Shown one piece after another: positions 1 through 11,800 of a DNA stretch of 64,000 nt. The stretch spans positions 4,279,301 through 4,343,300 of the forward strand of contig OX030957.1 in assembly GCA_943735955.1 (NCBI GenBank). The letters are read 5' to 3'. The notes below the pieces were generated by a model. That model was not told the origin of the DNA, searched no databases, and was given only the letters and a program-made list of their open reading frames with translations. Position 1 is the first letter of the stretch. Every line of letters starts with the position of its first letter. The translations under genes and the position numbers were made by a program. The stretch is from Piscicola geometra. Lineage: Eukaryota > Annelida > Clitellata > Hirudinida > Piscicolidae.

Positions 1-2634
1 GGTTGTGGTGGTTGTGGATGAGCTGTGCAGGGAGGTGGTTGTGGTGGTTGTGGATGAGCTGTGCAGGGAGGTGGTTGTGGTGGTTGTGGATGAGCTGTGC
101 AGGGAAGAGGTGGTTGTGGTGGTTGTGGATGAGCTGTGCAGGGAGGTGGTTGTGGTGGTTGTGGATGAGCTGTGCAGGGAGGTGGTTGTGGTGGTTGTGG
201 ATGAGCTGTGCAGGGAGGTGGTTGTGGATGAGCTGTGCAGGGAGGTGGTTGTGGTGGTTGTGGATGAGCTATGCAGGGAGGTGGTTGTGGTGGTTGTGGA
301 TGAGCTGTGCAGAAAGGTAGTTGTGGATGAGCTGTGCAGGGAGGTGGTTGTGGATGAGCTGTGCAGAAAGGTGGTTGTGGATGAGCTGTGCAGTGAGGTG
401 GTTGTGGTGGTTGTGGATGAGCTGTGCAGGGAGGTGGTTGTGGTGGTTGTGAATGAGCTGTGCAGGGAGGTGGTTGTGGATGAGCTGTGCAGGGAGGTGG
501 TTGTGGATGAGCTGTGCAGGGAGGTGGTTGTGGTGGTTGTGGATGAGCTATGCAGGGAGGTGGTTGTGGTGGTTGTGGATGAGCTGTGCAGGGAGGTGGT
601 TGTGGTGGTTGTGGATGAGCTGTGCAGGGAGGTGGTTGTGGTGGTTGTGGATGAGCTGTGCAGGGAGGTGGTTGTGGATGAGCTGTGCAGGGAGGTGGTT
701 GTGGATGAGCTGTGCAGGGAGGTGGTTGTGGTGGTTGTGGATGAGCTGTGCAGGGAGGTGGTTGTGGTGGTTGTGGATGAGCTGTGCAGGGAGGTGGTTG
801 TGGTGGTTGTGGATGAGCTGTGCAGGGAGGTGGTTGTGGATGAGCTGTGCAGGGAGGTGGTTGTGGATGAGCTGTGCAGGGAGGTGGTTGTGGATGAGCT
901 GTGCAGGGAGGTGGTTGTGGTGGTTGTGGATGAGCTGTGCAGGGAGGTGGTTGTGGTGGTTGTGGATGAGCTGTGCAGGGAGGTGGTTGTGGATGAGCTG
1001 TGCAGGGAGGTGGTTGTGGTGGTTGTGGATGAGCTATGCAGGGAGGTGGTTGTGGTGGTTGTGGATGAGCTGTGCAGAAAGGTGGTTGTGGATGAGCTGT
1101 GCAGGGAGGTGGTTGTGGTGGTTGTGGATGAGCTGTGCAGGGAGGTGGTTGTGGATGAGCTGTGCAGGGAGGTGGTTGTGGTGGTTGTGGATGAGCTGTG
1201 CAGAAAGGTGGTTGTGGATGAGCTGTGCAGGGAGGTGGTTGTGGTGGTTGTGGATGAGCTGTGCAGGGAGGTGGTTGTGGTGGTTGTGAATGAGCTGTGC
1301 AGGGAGGTGGTTGTGGTGGTTGTGGATGAGCTATGCAGGGAGGTTAATGTGGTGGTTGTGGATGAGCTGTGCAGGGAGGTGGTTGTGGTGGTTGTGGATG
1401 AGCTGTGCAGGGAGGTGGTTGTGGATGAGCTGTGCAGGGAGGTGGTTGTGGTGGTTGTGGATGAGCTGTGCAGGGAGGTGGTTGTGGATGAGCTGTGCAG
1501 GGAGGTGGTTGTGGATGAGCTGTGCAGGGAGGTGGTTGTGGTGGTTGTGGATGAGCTATGCAGGGAGGTGGTTGTGGTGGTTGTGGATGAGCTGTGCAGG
1601 GAGGTGGTTGTGGATGAGCTGTGCAGGGAGGTGGTTGTGGTGGTTGTGGATGAGCTGTGCAGGGAGGTGGTTGTGGTGGTTGTGGATCAGCTATGCAGGG
1701 AGGTGGTTGTGGTGGTTGTGGATGAGCTGTGCAGGGAGGTGGTTGTGGATGAGCTGTGCAGGGAGGTGGTTGTGGTGGTTGTGGATGAGCTGTGCAGGGA
1801 GGTGGTTGTGGTGGTTGTGGATGAGCTGTGCAGGGAGGTGGTTGTGGATGAGCTGTGCAGGGAGGTGGTTGTGGTGGTTGTGGATGAGCTGTGCAGGGAG
1901 GTGGTTGTGGATGAGCTGTGCAGGGAGGTGGTTGTGGTGGTTGTGGATGAGCTGTGCAGGGAGGTGGTTGTGGTGGTTGTGGATGAGCTGTGCAGGGAGG
2001 TGGTTGTGGATGAGCTGTGCAGGGAGGTGGTTGTGGTGGTTGTGGATGAGCTATGCAGGGAGGTGGTTGTGGTGGTTGTGGATGAGCTGTGCAGAAATGT
2101 GGTTGTGGATGAGCTGTGCAGGGAGGTGGTTGTGGTGGTTGTGGATGAGCTGTGCAGGGAGGTGGTTGTGGATGAGCTGTGCAGAGAGATGGTTGTGGTG
2201 GTTGTGGATGAGCTGTGCAGAGAGATGGTTGTGGTGGTTGTGGATGAGCTGTGCAGGGAGGTGGTTGTGGTGGTTGTGGATGAGCTGTGCAGGGAGGTGG
2301 TTGTGGATGAGCTGTGCAGGGAGGTGGTTGTGGTGGTTGTGGATGAGCTGTGCAGGGAGGTGGTTGTGGATGAGCTGTGCAGGGAGGTGGTTGTGGTGGT
2401 TGTGGATGAGCTGTGCAGGGAGGTGGTTGTGGTGGTTGTGGATGAGCTGTGCAGGGAGGTGGTTGTGGATGAGCTGTGCAGGGAGGTGGTTGTGGTGGTT
2501 GTGGATGAGCTATGCAGGGAGGTGGTTGTGGTGGTTGTGGATGAGCTGTGCAGAAATGTGGTTGTGGATGAGCTGTGCAGAGAGATGGTTGTGGTGGTTG
2601 TGGATGAGCTGTGCAGGGAGGTGGTTGTGGTGAA
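1..2634. repeat. Giant minisatellite, block 1 (27/36-bp units)
   Basis: Uninterrupted tandem array that starts before the window. The basic 27-bp unit reads roughly GGTGGTTGTGGATGAGC plus TGTGCAGGGA. A 36-bp version carries one extra 9-bp GGTTGTGGT. Because both lengths are multiples of 9, several reading frames stay open for hundreds of codons on both strands, giving repetitive Val/Asp/Glu/Leu/Cys/Arg or Trp-rich strings. I read these as repeat artefacts, not genes. Point variants (GTGCAGAAA, CTATGCAGG, GAGAGATGG) mark sub-blocks. The array lies beyond the last LARP4 exon I could place. Confidence 0.97.
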
Positions 2635-2807
2635 GTAGATGGCAAAGTGGTTGTGGTTGGGGGAGGTGATTGTTGATGGGAAGGGTGGTTGTGGATGGGG
2701 GAGGTGGTTGTGGATGGGGGAGGTGGTTGTGGATGGGGGAGGTGGTTGTGGATGGGGGAGGTGGTTGTAGATGGGAAGGGTGGTTGTGGATGGGGGAGGT
2801 GGTTGTG
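2635..2807. repeat. 18-bp variant spacer inside the minisatellite
   Basis: Short stretch between the two large blocks. It is built from about eight 18-bp units of the type GATGGGGGAGGTGGTTGT with an occasional GATGGGAAGGG variant. It lacks the GAGCTGTGCAG core, so it is either an ancestral half-unit or a diverged edge. Confidence 0.9.
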
Positions 2808-4190
2808 GATGAGCTGTGCAGGGAGGTGGTTGTGGTGGTTGTGGATGAGCTGTGCAGGGAGGTGGTTGTGGTGGTTGTGGATGAGCTGTGCAGGGAGGTG
2901 GTTGTGGTGGTTGTGGATGAGCTGTGCAGGGAGGTGGTTGTGGTGGTTGTGGATGAGCTGTGCAGGGAGGTGGTTGTGGTGGTTGTGGATGAGCTGTGCA
3001 GGGAGGTGGTTGTGGTGGTTGTGGATGAGCTGTGCAGGGAGGTGGTTGTGGATGAGCTGTGCAGGGAGGTGGTTGTGGTGGTTGTGGATGAGCTGTGCAG
3101 GGAGGTGGTTGTGGATGAGCTGTGCAGGGAGGTGGTTGTGGATGAGCTGTGCAGGGAGGTGGTTGTGGATGAGCTGTGCAGGGAGGTGGTTGTGGATGAG
3201 CTGTGCAGGGAGGTGGTTGTGGATGAGCTGTGCAGGGAGGTGGTTGTGGTGGTTGTGGATGAGCTGTGCAGGGAGGTGGTTGTGGATGAGCTGTGCAGGG
3301 AGGTGGTTGTGGATGAGCTGTGCAGGGAGGTGGTTGTGGATGAGCTGTGCAGGGAGGTGGTTGTGGATGAGCTGTGCAGGGAGGTGGTTGTGGATGAGCT
3401 GTGCAGGGAGGTGGTTGTGGATGAGCTGTGCAGGGAGGTGGTTGTGGTGGTTGTGGATGAGCTGTGCAGGGAGGTGGTTGTGGATGAGCTGTGCAGGGAG
3501 GTGGTTGTGGATGAGCTGTGCAGGGAGGTGGTTGTGGATGAGCTGTGCAGGGAGGTGGTTGTGGTGGTTGTGGATGAGCTGTGCAGGGAGGTGGTTGTGG
3601 ATGAGCTGTGCAGGGAGGTGGTTGTGGATGAGCTGTGCAGGGAGGTGGTTGTGGATGAGCTGTGCAGGGAGGTGGTTGTGGTGGTTGCGGATGAGCTGTG
3701 CAGGGAGGTGGTTGTGGTGGTTGTGGATGAGCTGTGCAGGGAGGTGGTTGTGGTGGTTGTGGATGAGCTGTGCAGGGAGGTGGTTGTGGTGGTTGTGGAT
3801 GAGCTGTGCAGGGAGGTGGTTGTGGATGAGCTGTGCAGGGAGGTGGTTGTGGATGAGCTGTGCAGGGAGGTGGTTGTGGATGAGCTGTGCAGGGAGGTGG
3901 TTGTGGTGGTTGTGGATGAGCTGTGCAGGGAGGTGGTTGTGGATGAGCTGTGCAGGGAGGTGGTTGTGGATGAGCTGTGCAGGGAGGTGGTTGTGGATGA
4001 GCTGTGCAGGGAGGTGGTTGTGGTGGTTGCGGATGAGCTGTGCAGGGAGGTGGTTGTGGTGGTTGTGGATGAGCTGTGCAGGGAGGTGGTTGTGGTGGTT
4101 GTGGATGAGCTGTGCAGGGAGGTGGTTGTGGTGGTTGTGGATGAGCTGTGCAGGGAGGTGGTTGTGGATGGGAAGGATGGTTGTGGATTA
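2808..4190. repeat. Giant minisatellite, block 2 (27/36-bp units)
   Basis: Same 27-bp and 36-bp units as block 1 but more homogeneous, with runs of consecutive 27-mers. A rare TTGCGGATG variant occurs twice, 342 bp apart (C at 3688 and 4030), showing higher-order duplication. The array ends abruptly at about 4190 in AT-rich unique sequence. Confidence 0.95.
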
Positions 4191-4290
4191 AATATTGAGT
4201 GACAAAAAGTTGGTTTGATTCATTTAAGATAATAGTAACAAGAACTCTCTCAGTCTATAACGCAGCTCTCTCCATTATATCCGAATCATT

Positions 4291-4378
4291 TTATATGAAA
4301 TAGAAAAGCGATAGATGGCAGGAAGAGGCACAAACGGTGGCTGGCTGGAAGTGGGTGATGAAGGAGATGTTGGCGTAG

Positions 4379-4410
<32 letters not shown>

Positions 4411-4587
4411 GGAGACGTGCGAGAGGGTGATGTCAGCCGCTGGTGGAGGTTGATGAGGCGGTGGAGGAGGGGGGCAGGTGCTAGTGGTGGTGTTGTCGCT
4501 TGTTGTTGTGGGTGTTGTTGTGGGTGTTGTTGTTGTTGTTGACATTGTGGAATGCAAAGGGGTGCTCTTGCTGAAGTCTGATGAGAC
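4291..4587 (-). CDS. Candidate terminal exon of LARP4 (low-complexity)
   Basis: On the minus strand a CAG acceptor at 4590-4588 is followed by an open frame from 4587 to a stop at 4291. It joins the previous LARP4 exon (ending 5325) in phase 0. The roughly 98 residues begin VSSDFSKSTPLHS and run into Thr/Pro-rich, Pro-rich and poly-Asn tracts, then a hydrophobic end. There is no recognisable domain, so the assignment rests only on strand, phase and position. It could instead be noncoding repeat (the poly-Asn is a GTT microsatellite at 4379-4411), with LARP4 ending elsewhere. Confidence 0.3.
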
Positions 4588-4599
4588 CTGAGGTGGTAT

Positions 4600-4818
4600 T
4601 AGTTGTAGTAGTGGTGAAAGTATTATTATTATCATCATCACCATCATCACCATCATCATCACTATCACTTGATGGATGGATGCATGGATGAATGGCATGG
4701 AAGGAAGGGTGGGTGAATGAGTGGATAAATATAGAAGTGGGATAGATTGATGGGTGGGTAATGAATGAATGGTTGAAATTACTATTATTATTAATAGTAG
4801 AAGTAGTAGTCGTAGTAT

Positions 4819-4899
<81 letters not shown>

Positions 4900-4916
4900 A
4901 AGTAGTAGTAGTAGTA

Positions 4917-4950
<34 letters not shown>

Positions 4951-5100
4951 AAGCAGCAGCAGTAGTAGTAGTGAAAGGTGGTTATGATATGGTCTTTTCC
5001 AGAGTAGGCATTCAATAAAGAGTGTTTATAGTGAGTCAGTAACTACAACTTTTAGAAAAGTGAGAAGAGATAACACTCTATCGTATTCATAGGTGATGAT
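4600..5100. repeat. Microsatellite cluster, mainly (GTA)n
   Basis: (ATC)n at about 4620-4670, GGATGAAT-like repeats to 4770, then a long (GTA)n/(AGT)n tract at about 4800-4972. Open frames of poly-Ser, poly-Val or poly-Tyr across it are artefacts. No gene is seen here. Confidence 0.93.
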
Positions 5101-5324
5101 AATGATGAAATATTCCATCTATATTTAATTATTTTAGAATTACTCTTCTCCCTATTATTAATGATTGACAATGCAATTTAATTAGCAATAATTTAGTATT
5201 AAAATTATTTTTGAATTGAAACTTCAATTTAATGAGTAATAATTGATTATTAACATCACTCATTCTATGAATATTATTAATTTAATGAGTAATAATTTTT
5301 TATTAACATCAATTGTAAAACAAC

Positions 5325-7705
5325 CTGTTGAGGGGGGGAGGGTAGAGAGGGTGGTGGTGGAGGGGTGTTGCATGCGGTGGAGGAAGATGTCCTGGGAGAG
5401 GTGAGGCGAGAGGCGCTCTGTAGCACCTGCTTCGCCTTGATGCGTGCCTGATGTTTAATAATCAGAATAATACCACCACTATGAATAATAATCCATAAAA
5501 TGATAAGATAATGATGACAAGATGACACCACACCAAACTACTCACCACACCACACCAGACCACTCACCACACCAAGTTATACCACACCACACCACGCCTA
5601 CACGACAACCAGCCACACTACTCGTCACACCACACCACTCGCCACGCCATGCCATACCACTCATCACACCACACCAGGCCACACCAAGCCACACGAGATG
5701 ACACCAAACCACACGACACGACACCAGACCAGGCCACACCAAACCACACGAGACACCAAACCACACGAGATGACACCAAACCACACCACCACACACCAAA
5801 CCACACGAGACACCAAACCACACGAGACACCACGCCACTCGCCATGATGGGCCTCCCCTGGAACGTTCCCCTCTCCTCCCTCAGGTACTTGTACGCCTGC
5901 TGCGCGTCGGCCTCACTCTCGAAGAAGATGTACCAACTGTTGTTCAGTCCGAACTCGCAACTCACGAACGGTGGGCAGTTCTTGCCGCTGAATAACTCTT
6001 CCACGTCCTGTGGGGGTCAGGGTGGAGGGCATGGGGTAGGGTGAAGGGCATGGGGTAGGGTGGAGGGTATGGGGTAGGGTGGAGGGCATGGGGTAGGGTG
6101 GAGGGCATGGGGTAGGGTGGAGGGCATGGGGTCAAGGTGGAGGGCATGGGGTAGGGTGGTGCAGGGGGTAGGGTAGAGGGCATGGGGTAGGGTAGAAGGC
6201 ATGGGGTAGGGTGGAGGGCATGGGGTAGGGTAGAAGGCATGGGGTAGGGTGGAGGGCATGGGGTAGGGTGGAAGGCATGGGGTAGGGTGGAGGGCATGGG
6301 GTAGGGTGGAGGGCATGGGGTAGGGTGGAGGGCATGGGGTAGGGTGGACGGCATGGGGTAGGGTGGAAGGCATGGGGTAGGGTGGAGGGCATGGGGTAGG
6401 GTGGAGGGCATGGGGTAGGGTGGAGGGCATGGGGTAGGGTGGAGGGCATGGGGTAGGGTGGACGGCATGGGGTAGGGTGGAGGGCATGGGGTAGGGTGGA
6501 GGGCATGGGGTAGGGTGGAGGGCATGAGGTAGGGTGGAGGGCATGGGGTAGGGTGGAAGGCATGAGGGTAGGGTGGAGGGCATGGGGTAGAGTGGAAGGC
6601 ATGGGGTAGAGTGGAGGACATGGGGGTAGGGTAGAGGGCATGGGGGTAGGGTGGAGGGCATGGGGGTAGGGTGGAAGGCATGGGGTAGGGTGGAGGGCAT
6701 GGGAGTAGGGTGGAGGGCATGGGAGTAGGGTGGAGGGCATGGGGTTGGAGATCCGTTAAGGGTTGTTTGAAAGTGGAAATGGTTGGGGGGGAACATCGGT
6801 GTAGTTTATTGGATTTTATTAGAAAAAAGTAATTATAATAAGGATGCTGTGAGGTTCCATGTACCAGTGTATAAACCACACCCATGTACAAGCCGCACCC
6901 GTGTATAATGCGCACCCTTGTATAATGCGCAACCGTGTATGATGCGCACCTGGTATTTTGTTTTTAAAGAACGAACTGAAAAGCTGAAAATTTGCATAGA
7001 TTTGGCTTAAATCGTAAACTAGCTTGGTACTAAACAGTCCATAAATTATCATCATGGAAAAGCGTGACTTGAATTACATTGGTTGTTGAGCTTGGTATGC
7101 TGAGAGACTCCATGAGTAATGGGAAAAGTACTTTTAAATGAGCAATTTATAAATTAAAAGTGCGCATTGTACATGAAAAATACAGAGATTCATGGCAAGA
7201 GTGGTGTTTTTGGCTTTATGGAGGAATAAACTGCATTTGAAAAGCAAGCAAGCAATCATGCACCCAGCCATCAAACCTGCACCGGGGTGGTCTGCGGGAT
7301 CTCGCGGAGGATGACGATCGACCTCTGCTTCTGCACCGGCCTCACCTTCATGCCCGTCTGCTCCACTTGCATGTAAGGCGACTCTGGCAACGCGGTTTTG
7401 AGTTTTGATTTTAGTTTTTTTTTACAATTTAGTTTTTTTTAATTTAATTAGTTTGTTTGTGGTTTAAAGTTAGTTTGAAGTTTAAATTTAACTTTTATTC
7501 ATATTGATCATTCCAAAATGAAACTGAATATAGCAGTTTGTGGTGGTGATTGAAGCGCCAACGGGTACCTCTCAAAGCCTCCAAAACCAGTTTCAGATCG
7601 GTTGTGAGGTTCTTGACTTTGTTGAAGTTGGCGATCGTGGAGATTGGGATGTAGTGCTCATGATCCATTTGCGAAAGCATGTAAGTGTCATTGGAAAGAT
7701 TTTCA
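5325..7705 (-). CDS. LARP4: La-related protein 4 (LARP4/4B family), 3' part
   Basis: RNA-binding La-related protein. In other animals LARP4 binds poly(A) and poly(A)-binding protein and stabilises mRNA in the cytoplasm. Exons seen on the minus strand: 7705-7569, 7383-7277, 6007-5843 and 5447-5325, all joining in phase. The first encodes the second half of the La motif ([18 protein letters not shown], then an IPISTIANF segment). The next gives [16 protein letters not shown] and [16 protein letters not shown]. The third is the RRM-like domain ([45 protein letters not shown]). The fourth starts [15 protein letters not shown] and turns Pro/Ser-rich. The first half of the La motif and the N-terminus were not found; they should lie at higher coordinates. 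The intron after 5843 seems to use a GC donor. A further low-complexity exon may lie at 4587-4291. The family call is firm; the gene ends are not. Confidence 0.87.
5520..5838. repeat. Degenerate CACCACAC-type repeat in LARP4 intron
   Basis: Irregular CCACACCA/CACGAGACACCA repeats fill most of the intron between the last two firm LARP4 exons. Open frames here, rich in Trp/Cys/Gly or in Thr/His/Arg, are by-products. Confidence 0.85.
6011..6748. repeat. 19-bp minisatellite in LARP4 intron
   Basis: About 38 copies of a 19-bp unit, GGGTAGGGTGGAGGGCATG, with scattered single-base variants, directly next to the 6007 exon boundary. Since 19 is not a multiple of 3, the three frames cycle. Long minus-strand Pro/Ser/Thr/His open frames result and are not genes. 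Confidence 0.96.
6860..6955. repeat. Short repeats of GTGTATAATGCGCACC type
   Basis: Five diverged copies of a motif near GTGTATAATGCGCACCC in about 95 bp. A related motif (CCATGTATAAAACGC) recurs at about 28035 and 33188, suggesting remnants of a dispersed element. The class could not be determined. Confidence 0.55.
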
Positions 7706-8801
7706 CTGTGATGGTGATTATTCAGTGTTTTATTATTTTCAGTTTTTAATGAGTTTTGGAAATAGTAAAAAATACATTGATTATTGGTAAAAATAGAATC
7801 AATTTTAAATTTATTTAGTTTTTTTTTTTAAATGAAAAAGACACTAACGCAGAAAAATAGAACTCAAGTTGACGCTTTAACTGTGATTTCAACTGTTCTG
7901 TAAGACAAATGAAGAATCTTTAAACAATTACTCATGAACCACATTTTAAATAAATACATTTTATGCATAAAAATGAATTTTTAAATATGTCAACTACCTT
8001 GTGGAGATGGGGGAGGGTTGCCTTGGTCGATGTAGGCGAATTCAGTAGACGTATGCATTTTTTATCGGTTATGAGTGCAATGATTCTCCTAAATTCTGTT
8101 GTTTTGAACTTGTTATTGACGATCGTACAGATAATTGAACTAGGAAATGAGAGGTCTCACAATTGGGTAGAAAAATTATGTAAGTACTTTTGTAAAAAAT
8201 TATGAATTTTGTTTTGGGGTCATTTTATAAAATGGTTTTGAAAGATTTGGAAGAGATAGACGTCATTTATACGATCGATGTGGACAGAATCAATCTGTGA
8301 ATTAATATTCAAGAAAACTATCAAGGCTATCTCAAACTTTGAAAATATTTTAAAATATAATTTGCACAAAAGGTCATGTGCAATTAAAAGTTGAGAAAAA
8401 GAAAGGACAACATTAAAGAACAACCTCAATCTTGAGGCGATTAAAGTACTTCTGACTAAAAGTCTGCAGTTTTCTTAAACCGCTTTATTTTTAGTAGTTA
8501 ATTTTTTTAGTTCGTAAATGGCAAAATATAAAGAATAAAATTATAAAGACTCATTTATTTATAATTTAATTGTCATTCTTGTGGCTTAGGATTTTGAAAA
8601 AAAGTATTTCATAATATTTATTAAATATTTTATATATAAAATATTATAATTTTAATAATATTTTTAAAAACTTAATTATTAATTATTATAATCACAAAAA
8701 GATTTCCTTAAATCTACTTTTAAACGCTAATTGTAAAAACATTATTTCTTGTGCCGCTTAAAAACTCCTCTTTTATATTCAAAAATAGTTTTTCAGAAAA
8801 T
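7706..8801. other. Interval between LARP4 exon and LRRC40 start
   Basis: AT-rich sequence holding the missing 5' LARP4 exons, or the intron leading to them, and the LRRC40 promoter and 5' UTR. I searched the minus strand for the first half of the La motif and did not find it. Short open frames here match nothing I recognise. Confidence 0.5.
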
Positions 8802-11800
8802 ATGAATTCTAAGTTTAAAAAGCCATTTGGTTCAGAATTAAATAAAAATAAAACTTTTTCTACCAATAAAACTAACACAGGGAGTGATAATGATCTTGTC
8901 TTCAAAACTATCATCAAACAAGCCAGAAAATCAGGAGTTTTAAATTTGTCTGGACGGTGTCTGGAAGAAGGTATTTTATTTTTATAATTTACATAAATTT
9001 CAGGAAATTCTTATAAACAAATATATACCAAATTCTTTAGTTGAATTTAATTATTAACTTTTAATTTAAATATTTTAAACAAATATCTTTGAAAAAATAG
9101 TGTTAATTAAAATCAATATTTTTTTGCAAAAGTCCCAGAGGCTGTGTGGAGGATTAATATTGACGTTCCAGAGGAAGGAAAGTCAGTCAGTTTGGATGAG
9201 TGTGAAGATCGCTGGTGGGAGCAGGTTGAACTCAAAGAATAATCCATATATAGTCCATCATAATAACCCTCTTTATATAAAGTATCCAGTAAAAACTTCA
9301 ATAAATGAAAATTTCGAAGATTCACTCTTGATTTATTCCTGTATAATATATAGTATATATTTAAAAAAGATTTTGTAAACTTTTTTCTATTTAATTTCTT
9401 CAATAAAAACAATAATAAGTAATAAAAAACAATAATGCCAAAAGGTTGACCTGACAAAGCTGATCCTGGCGTCGAACAGTCTTGGCAGGCTCTCAGAGGA
9501 CGTCTGCCTGCTACCCGCCCTCACTGTCCTTGATGTGTGTTCTGCATACTCTTTTATAGGATGATGATGATGATGATTATGATGAGGAATTGTGTGTTAT
9601 GTTGATGTTGATATGAATGGAATTGTTTTTTTAGTGACGACGATGATGATATTTTTGATTTTGTGCTTGCCATACAAGACATGCTACTAAACGTTTGTGC
9701 AGGTTCTTTCTCAGTGAATTAATTTTTGTATCTCATATAAACAAATAAATCATTTTCAGAAGTATATTATCAAAATCCTGATTCAACCCAGTCACTATAT
9801 ATCACAAACATTATTATTTTAATAAATATATAACAAGGAAGCCCATTCAAGTATTGATTAATTACCATTTAATGATTGATTAATTAACATTTAATTAATG
9901 ATTAATTACCATTTGATTAATGATTAATTACTATTTAATTAATGCTTAATTACTATTTAATGATTGATTACAACTTATTCAATGATTGCTACCTCTCCCT
10001 CTTTCACCACACAGCTACACGACAACCATATCACTTGTCTTCCGGTCTCTCTAGGACAACTTGTGCACCTGGTCAGACTTAACCTCAGGTTAATCAATCA
10101 ATCAATAACTTTCTATAGCGCTCTTCCATCAAATTCAAAGTTACAAAATGCAGATCTGTTTTACATTTCCGCCACAAACAAAGGTTTACGTTGAACTCGG
10201 TAATTGTAAACATAAACAGCAACTTTTTATTCATTTTTCAGGCGTAATTTAAAATAGTTTGCAGATATTTAAATAAAAATTTGTCGTTTTTTTGTAATTG
10301 TTAGAGACCAAACATGAGCTGATTAAAAAAATATATAAAAAGTGCCATCAGCTATTGACATTTATGTTTACAATTACCGAGTTCAACGTAAACCTTTGTT
10401 TTTGGCGGAAATGTAAAACAGATCCAAAAATGCTACGATGCTAATACACAAGCGCTTTCCATCTTTAGTGCATTCTTTGTGTTCCTCAATGGCCATTTCT
10501 ATCTAAATCCATCATCATCATCCAAACCACCCATCATCATCTAAACCCCTCATCGTCATCAACCACCACCCACAACCACCCCCCACAACCACCCCCCACA
10601 ACCACCACCCACAACCGCCACCCAAAACCACCACGCACAACCACCACCCACAACCACCCCCCACAACCACCACCCAACAACCACCCCCCACAACCACCAC
10701 CCACAACCACCACCATGCAGTCAGAACTGCTTGAGAGAGATGCCAGAGAGCGTCTTCAAGTTGACCCGCCTCACCTCACTGCACCTCCAGCACAACAGCA
10801 TCTCTTCCCTCCATGGCGACTTCGCCTGCCTCTGCAACCTCGAGGAACTGGTGAGGTATTTTTTTGATTTATTATTGTTGTTGTTGTTGTTTTCGTTATT
10901 GTTCCTATAATCATCATTATTTTTGTTGTTTTTGCTGTTGTTCTTTTTTCATGATTTATTATTACGGGTAATAAAATGATTTATTATATTATTATTCATT
11001 TTATTTATTATTACTAGTGATAAAATTATGTATTATTTTTATTATTTATGTTTTTCTATATGATTTCTGATATTATTCTCTCTTCACCATCTCTCTCTCC
11101 TCCTCCTCCTTCTTAACCATCTCTCTCTCCTCCTCCTCCTTCACCATCTCACCACCCACCCTCCCCAGCTACTATCGCACAACAGCATCCAACAGCTGCC
11201 AGCAAGCATCTGCCACCTCTCACGCCTGCTCACCCTCGACCTCTCCCACAACAAACTCACCTCCATCCCTCTCGAGTTCAACTCCCTTACGAGTATTTGT
11301 TTATTAATTTTTGGATTTTTTAAAATAAAATTATTAGGCTTATTGTTTTTTAAGGTTATTTAAAAATCAATTTAATTAATATAACACCATTGAACTCTTG
11401 CATTCTACAAAACCTTTTCAACATTCTCTCTCTTCTCCTAACACCATCCTCCAACCCTCCCTTCCTCTCAACCCATTCTCCTCACCCCCATCCCCTTCCC
11501 TTCTCCCTCCCCTCCCCTCCTCTCCTCCTCCCATCCCCTCCTCTCCTCCCTCCCATCCCCTCCCCTCTCCTCCCCTCTTCTCACTCCCCTCCCCTCTCCT
11601 CACTCCCATCCCCTCCCCTCCCCTCTCCTCACTCCCATCCCCTCCCCTCCCCTCCCCTCTCCTCACTCCCATCCCCTCCCCTCCCCTTCCCTCTCCTCAC
11701 TCCCCTCCCCTCCTCCTCCCCTCCACCTCAGACCTCAAATCACTCGACCTTTCGCACAACGACATTCGAGACGTTCCACAACAACAACAAGAACAACAAC

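Noticed and set aside
5..4202. Very long open frames (877, 510, 500, 447 and 433 codons) on both strands
   Set aside because: All are translations of the 27/36-bp minisatellite; unit lengths divisible by 3 keep every frame open. No non-repeat domain, no splice context.
5962..6915. Minus-strand Pro/Ser/Thr/His open frames up to 317 codons
   Set aside because: Shadow of the 19-bp minisatellite in the LARP4 intron.
7961..8450. Possible 5' LARP4 exon near 8040 or 8440 on the minus strand
   Set aside because: Open stretches (RIIALITDKKC; KYFNRLKIE) do not match the La motif and their donors do not fit the phase needed at 7705.
8751..8801. Upstream start for LRRC40 at 8751
   Set aside because: The codon is GTG; the first in-frame ATG is 8802, matching the expected N-terminal length.
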